Shown: piece after piece, positions 15,543 to 19,152 of the stretch
Layout: each line of letters begins with the position of its first letter
How positions within the stretch are numbered: the first letter of the stretch is position 1
Origin: Desulfarculus sp.
GTDB lineage: Bacteria > Desulfobacterota > Desulfarculia > Desulfarculales > Desulfarculaceae
Reading direction: 5' to 3'
DNA length: 19,152 nt
Assembly: GCA_020216805.1 (NCBI GenBank)
Contig: JAIWNN010000102.1
Location: forward strand, 1 to 19,152
Notes under the pieces: generated by a model
What the model was told of the DNA's origin: nothing
The model's database searches: none
What the model saw: only the letters and a program-made list of their open reading frames with translations
Translations under genes and position numbers: made by a program

Positions 15543-16382
15543 CTAGAAGGGGGTGGGCGGTCCGCCCCGGTCCTCGCCCAGGATCACCCGGGGGCTCTCC
15601 ACGTTGGGCGGGGAGACCAGCAGGTCGCGCCGCTCCTCGGTGCGCTTGGCCCGCTCCTCTGGAGAGAGCTTGTCCAGCATGGCCTGGGCCTTCTGGATGT
15701 TGGCCATGGCCTCGCCGTAGAGGCCCACGTCGGGATACTGGGTCAGCACCCGCTTGAAGCGGCCGATGGCCGCCTCGTATTGCTTGGTGCGCAGGTAGTA
15801 GCCGCCCACGAACATGTCGTGCCCGGCCTGGCGCTCCAGGGCCTCCCGCAGCCGGGGCAGGGCCTTCTGGGCCCACTCGCTGTTGGGGTGCTGATTGATC
15901 AGGCGCTGGAAGGCCTCGCCGGCCTTGCGGGCGTTGGTGGGATCGCGGTCCACGGTCAGCATCTGGCTGTGGTAGACCATGCCCATCTGATAGTAGGCGT
16001 AGGGCACCGCCTCGTTCTTGGGATGCAGGCGGATGAAGTCGTCGTAGGCCAGGGCCGCCTCGTCCCAACGCTTGGCCTTCAGGTAGGCGTCGCCCACCCG
16101 CAGGTCGGCAAGCAGGGCGTACTTGCTGTAGGGGTAGCGGTCCTTGAGTTGCTGGTACAGGTCGGCGGCGTCGTCGAACTTGCCTTCCTTGTAGGCTTCC
16201 TCGGCCTCGTTGGCCAGCACCTGGGCCGGCACGTCGAAGGACTCGCCGTGGTCCTTGCCCCCGCCGCCCAGGCCCTTGAACCAACTGCCCAGGCCGCCCC
16301 AACTGCCCAGGCTGTTGCACCCGCCCAAAAGGGCCAGGGCCAGGAGGAGGGCCAGGGTCGCCATAGCTCGCCGGGCTTGCAT
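15543..16382 (-). CDS. bamD: Outer membrane assembly lipoprotein BamD
   Basis: This 279-residue lipoprotein matches BamD (ComL/YfiO), part of the BAM complex that folds beta-barrel proteins into the outer membrane. The N-terminus is a lipoprotein signal: basic MQARR, a Leu/Ala core, and the lipobox LLGGC with Cys22 as the lipidated residue. A Gly/Ser-rich linker precedes about five TPR-like repeats, such as LANEAEEAYKEGKFDDAADL and VGDAYLKAKRWDEAALAYDD. The C-terminal tail after RRDLLVSPP is proline-rich and probably disordered. The start at 16382 has AGGCGG 6 bases upstream; an ATG two codons earlier (16388) is also possible. It is the last gene of trxA-trxB-bamD, 61 bases after trxB. Confidence 0.88.
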   Translation of the reverse strand: MQARRAMATLALLLALALLGGCNSLGSWGGLGSWFKGLGGGGKDHGESFDVPAQVLANEAEEAYKEGKFDDAADLYQQLKDRYPYSKYALLADLRVGDAYLKAKRWDEAALAYDDFIRLHPKNEAVPYAYYQMGMVYHSQMLTVDRDPTNARKAGEAFQRLINQHPNSEWAQKALPRLREALERQAGHDMFVGGYYLRTKQYEAAIGRFKRVLTQYPDVGLYGEAMANIQKAQAMLDKLSPEERAKRTEERRDLLVSPPNVESPRVILGEDRGGPPTPF

Positions 16383-16443
16383 TGACATCCGCCTTTCCAA
16401 CGCCGGAACCGTCCCCCACCGGGTGGTGATCAGCGGCCGTGGA

Positions 16444-17367
16444 CTAGTGGCTCTCCAGGTAGCGCTGGGCCGCATAGGCGGCCAGGGCGCCCTCGCCGCT
16501 GGCCACCACGATTTGTTTGAGCAGGCTGGAGCGACAATCGCCGGCGGCGTAGACCCCGGGCAGGTTGGTCTCCAGGTTCTGGTTGGTGATGATGAAGCCC
16601 TGGTCGTCGCGATCCACCACCCCGGCCACGCAGGCGGTGTTGGGGGTGGTGCCGATGAAGACGAAGGCCCCGTCGCAGGCGACTTCCTTTTCTTGTCCGG
16701 TCTTGAGGTCCCTCAGGCGGACTTTCTCCACCCCCAACAGGGCGCTTCCCTCGATGGCCAGGGGGATGTGGGACCACAGCACCTCGATCTTGGGGTCGGC
16801 CTCCACCCGCTCGCAGAGCACGGCGCAGGCCCGGAGCTGGTCGCGGCGGTGGACCAGGTAGACCTTCTTGGCGAAGCGGGTGAGGAAGTGGGCCTCCTCG
16901 GCCGCGGTGTTGCCGCCGCCGAAGGCCACCACCACCTTGTCGCGGAAGAAGGGGCCGTCGCAGGTGCCGCAATAGGAGACGCCCCGGCCGGCGAACTCGG
17001 CCTCGCCGGGCACCCCCAGCTTGCTGGGGCTGGCCCCCAGGGCCAGGATCACGGCCTTGGCCGCGATCTCGCCCTCGCTGGTGGCGATGATCTTGCGCTC
17101 GCCCTCCACCCGCAGCCCGACGACCTCGGCGCTCTTGATTGCGAGGCCGAACTTCAGGGCGTGGTCGCGGAAGCGGTCGGAAAGGTCGAAGCCGCTGACA
17201 CCCGCCACGTCTCCGGGCCAGTTCTCCACCCAGTGGGTGTTGAGCACCTGGCCCCCGGGGCTCAAGCGCTCCAGCAACAGGGTGTCGAGCTTGGCCCGAC
17301 CGGCGTAGAGACCGGCGGTGAGGCCGGCCGGACCGCCGCCGACGATGACCAACTCGCGCTCGGACAT
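16444..17367 (-). CDS. trxB: Thioredoxin reductase (NADPH)
   Basis: This 307-residue flavoprotein fits low-molecular-weight bacterial thioredoxin reductase, which passes electrons from NADPH through FAD to thioredoxin. The FAD motif is VIVGGGPAGLTAGLYAGRA (7-25). The redox motif is CGTC at 133-136 within SYCGTCDGPFF; most bacterial enzymes have CATC or CAVC. The NADPH domain shows GGGNTAAEEA at 150-159 (commonly GGGDSA) and HRRDQLRA at 173-180, the Arg pair typical of NADPH use. The C-terminal FAD contact is NLPGVYAAGD. The ATG at 17367 has only a weak GAGG about 11 bases upstream. It follows trxA by 24 bases in the same unit, which supports the assignment. The relaxed motifs leave a small chance of a ferredoxin-linked or other TrxR-like enzyme. 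Confidence 0.93.
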   Translation of the reverse strand: MSERELVIVGGGPAGLTAGLYAGRAKLDTLLLERLSPGGQVLNTHWVENWPGDVAGVSGFDLSDRFRDHALKFGLAIKSAEVVGLRVEGERKIIATSEGEIAAKAVILALGASPSKLGVPGEAEFAGRGVSYCGTCDGPFFRDKVVVAFGGGNTAAEEAHFLTRFAKKVYLVHRRDQLRACAVLCERVEADPKIEVLWSHIPLAIEGSALLGVEKVRLRDLKTGQEKEVACDGAFVFIGTTPNTACVAGVVDRDDQGFIITNQNLETNLPGVYAAGDCRSSLLKQIVVASGEGALAAYAAQRYLESH

Positions 17368-17391
17368 GGCGGGGTGCGCCTCGCTCTTGGT

Positions 17392-17718
17392 CTAAAGGAG
17401 CTTGCCCAGCGCCTGCTCGATGTGGCTCTTGCTCACCGCGCCGGTGATCTGGTCCGCCACCTGGCCGCCCTTGAACATGATCAGGGTGGGGATGGCGCGA
17501 ATGCCGTACTGGCCGGGGGTCTTGGGGCTCTCGTCCACGTTGAGCTTGGCCACCTTGACCTTGCCCAGGTACTGCTCGGACAACTCCTCCACCACCGGGG
17601 CGATGGCCCGGCAGGGGCCGCACCAGGAGGCCCAAAAGTCAACCAGGACGGGGAGGTCGCTCTTCAAAACTTCGGCTTCGAAGGTGTCGTCCGTAACCTG
17701 GAGAACGCTTCCTGACAT
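17392..17718 (-). CDS. trxA: Thioredoxin
   Basis: This 108-residue protein is a standard thioredoxin. The active site WCGPC has Cys33 and Cys36, the buried Asp27 is in [10 protein letters not shown], and the cis-proline is in AIPTL. The glycine loop [14 protein letters not shown] follows near residues 82-95. It reduces protein disulfides in the cytoplasm and would be recycled by the reductase encoded 24 bases downstream. The ATG at 17718 has AAGGAG 6 bases upstream. It heads the trxA-trxB-bamD unit behind a good sigma70-type promoter. Confidence 0.97.
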   Translation of the reverse strand: MSGSVLQVTDDTFEAEVLKSDLPVLVDFWASWCGPCRAIAPVVEELSEQYLGKVKVAKLNVDESPKTPGQYGIRAIPTLIMFKGGQVADQITGAVSKSHIEQALGKLL

Positions 17719-17807
17719 CTTGTGCTCCTTAGGCCGGTTGGTCCAGGCCCTCCTTGGGCGGTGGGCGGACGTCCATGGAAAAAAGGTTGGCTAGTCCATG
17801 TCCTAAA

Positions 17808-17836
17808 TCTATAGACCGCGCCCGTGGCTTTGTCAA
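17808..17836 (-). promoter_or_regulatory. Sigma70-type promoter of trxA-trxB-bamD
   Basis: On the minus strand a perfect TTGACA (17836-17831) is 17 bases from TATAGA (17813-17808, 5/6). Transcription would start near 17801, leaving a leader of about 83 bases. It is back-to-back with the radA promoter; the two -35 boxes are 21 bases apart. Confidence 0.8.
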
Positions 17837-17857
17837 CGCGGGCGACCCGGGCCTTGG

Positions 17858-17887
17858 TTGACAGTTTACCCAAAGGGTACCTAAGAT
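17858..17887 (+). promoter_or_regulatory. Sigma70-type promoter of radA
   Basis: TTGACA (17858-17863, 6/6) and TAAGAT (17882-17887, 4/6) are 18 bases apart. Transcription would start near 17894, leaving a very short leader before the TTG start at 17913. Confidence 0.65.
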
Positions 17888-17912
17888 TAGCTCGGCAAGC
17901 AAGGGAGTGGAG

Positions 17913-19152
17913 TTGGCCAAGATCCGGCAAAATTTCGTCTGCCTCCAGTGCGGCGCGCTTAGTCCCAAGTGGCTGGGCCGCTGCCCCCAGTGCCAGAGTT
18001 GGGACAGCCTGGCCCCCCAGGAGGAGCCCGCGCCCTCCCGAACCAGGGCCGAGCCGCCCCGGCCCCAGCCCCTGGGCCAGACCGGGGCGGCGGCCGAGCC
18101 GCGCATCCCCACCGGCCTGGGCGAGCTGGACCGGGTGCTGGGCGGGGGCCTGGTGCCGGGCATGGTGGTGCTGGTGGGGGGCGAACCGGGGATCGGCAAG
18201 TCCACCCTGATGCTGCAACTAGCCGCCAGCCTTAGCCAAGCCGGAGTCAACCCCCTCTACGTCTCGGCCGAGGAGTCGGCCCGCCAGGTGAGTCTGCGCG
18301 CCAACCGCCTGGGCCTGATGGACAGCGGCCTGCTGCTTTTGGCCGAGACCGGCCTGGAGGCCCTGGAGGGGGCCTGGGCCGCCGGCGGCCACGGCGCGGT
18401 GGTGGTGGACAGCGTGCAGGCGGTGCGCAGCGACGAGCTGCCCGGCCTGGCCGGGTCCCTGGCCCAGGTGCGCACCGTGGCCGCCAGCCTGGCCGCCCGG
18501 GCCAAGGAGAGCCACGCCGCCCTGTTCCTGGTGGGCCACGTCACCAAGGAAGGCGCCCTGGCCGGCCCCCGGGTGCTGGAGCACCTGGTGGACACGGTGC
18601 TGTACTTCGAGTCCGAGCCGGCCATGCGCCTGCGCCTGCTGCGGGCGGTGAAGAACCGCTTCGGGGCCACCGACGAGGTGGGGGTCTTCGAGATGACCGA
18701 GGCCGGGCTGTTGCCGGTGGCCAACCCCTCGGCGGTCTTCCTGGCCCACCGGCCCGAGGGCGCGCCGGGCAGCGCGGTCTGCGCGGCGGTGAGCGGGGCG
18801 CGGCCGCTGCTGGTGGAGATCCAGGCCCTGGTCAGCCCCTCGGGCCTGGCCATGCCCCGCCGCCAGGCCCTGGGGGTGGACCCCGGCCGGCTGCACATGC
18901 TCTGCGCGGTGCTTAACATCCACGCCGGCCTGGATCTGTCGGGTCACGACGTTTTCGTCAATGTAACCGGCGGGATCAAGCTCAGCGAACCGGCGGCCGA
19001 CCTGGCGGTGGCCGCGGCGGTGGCCAGCAGCTTCCACGCCCGGCCCCTGCCCCCGGATCTGGTGTGCTTTGGCGAGGTGGGCCTGGCCGGCGAGCTCAGG
19101 GCGGTGGGCCGGGGGGCGGCCCGCCTGGCCGAGGCCGGCCGCCAGGGCTTCG
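17913..19152 (+). CDS. radA: DNA repair protein RadA (Sms), 3' end outside the window
   Basis: The first 413 codons are present; the usual length is about 455, so roughly 40 residues lie past the right edge. RadA is a RecA-like helicase that processes recombination intermediates. A zinc finger has Cys10, Cys13, Cys24 and Cys27 (CLQCG...CPQC). The RecA-like domain has Walker A GGEPGIGKST at 89-98 and the RadA-specific KNRFG at 247-251. A Lon-protease-like domain follows from about residue 275. The start is taken as TTG at 17913, giving the typical MAKIRQNFVC opening, with AGGGAG about 5 bases upstream. An in-frame GTG at 17907 is possible, but it overlaps that ribosome binding site. It has its own promoter, divergent from trxA. 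Confidence 0.95.
   Translation, partial: MAKIRQNFVCLQCGALSPKWLGRCPQCQSWDSLAPQEEPAPSRTRAEPPRPQPLGQTGAAAEPRIPTGLGELDRVLGGGLVPGMVVLVGGEPGIGKSTLMLQLAASLSQAGVNPLYVSAEESARQVSLRANRLGLMDSGLLLLAETGLEALEGAWAAGGHGAVVVDSVQAVRSDELPGLAGSLAQVRTVAASLAARAKESHAALFLVGHVTKEGALAGPRVLEHLVDTVLYFESEPAMRLRLLRAVKNRFGATDEVGVFEMTEAGLLPVANPSAVFLAHRPEGAPGSAVCAAVSGARPLLVEIQALVSPSGLAMPRRQALGVDPGRLHMLCAVLNIHAGLDLSGHDVFVNVTGGIKLSEPAADLAVAAAVASSFHARPLPPDLVCFGEVGLAGELRAVGRGAARLAEAGRQGF

Overview
This window is GC-rich bacterial DNA with dense, well-spaced genes. The gene content suggests a Gram-negative, anaerobe-like proteobacterium of the former Deltaproteobacteria (Desulfobacterota, possibly near Desulfarculales): a NifA-type activator, an AmtB/PII pair with a sulfate-reducer-like PII T-loop, a GSI-alpha glutamine synthetase, BamD and a TorF-like porin. 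This placement is inferred from protein features and has not been tested by a search. No rRNA, tRNA, CRISPR array, transposase or phage gene was seen.

Layout. Positions 1-718 (minus strand) hold the start of an exported protein, probably a periplasmic beta-carbonic anhydrase, and a Nim/PNPOx-like flavoprotein. Positions 846-6953 (plus) form a nitrogen-assimilation block: nifA; a sigma54-type promoter driving a TorF-like porin, amtB and glnK; then glnA with its own sigma54-type promoter. Positions 7129-8406 hold a TrmI-like tRNA methyltransferase and a DUF1178 protein. Positions 8522-10611 hold an NtrC-class response regulator and a receiver protein with no output domain. A 248-bp convergent gap (10612-10859) holds a strong terminator nested in a large imperfect palindrome. 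A two-domain M16 peptidase follows on the minus strand (10860-13466). Divergent from it are a GshB-like ATP-grasp enzyme and an overlapping N-formylglutamate amidohydrolase-family gene (13735-15464). Convergent to those is the minus-strand unit trxA-trxB-bamD (17718 down to 15543). It is divergent from radA, which runs off the right edge.

How the genes work together. The nitrogen block takes up ammonium (porin, AmtB), senses nitrogen status (GlnK) and makes glutamine (GlnA). Both of its transcription units have -24/-12 promoters with exact GG/GC spacing, so each needs an enhancer-binding protein. Two such proteins are encoded here (NifA and the NtrC-class regulator). A shared palindrome, CTACC-N4-GGTAG, lies upstream of nifA, the porin operon and glnA. 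At glnA it occurs twice, 32 bp apart, at about -141 and -109, the same geometry as the NtrC enhancer of E. coli glnA. This putative nitrogen regulon motif and the palindromic convergent region at 10612-10859 are the two most interesting non-coding signals in the window.
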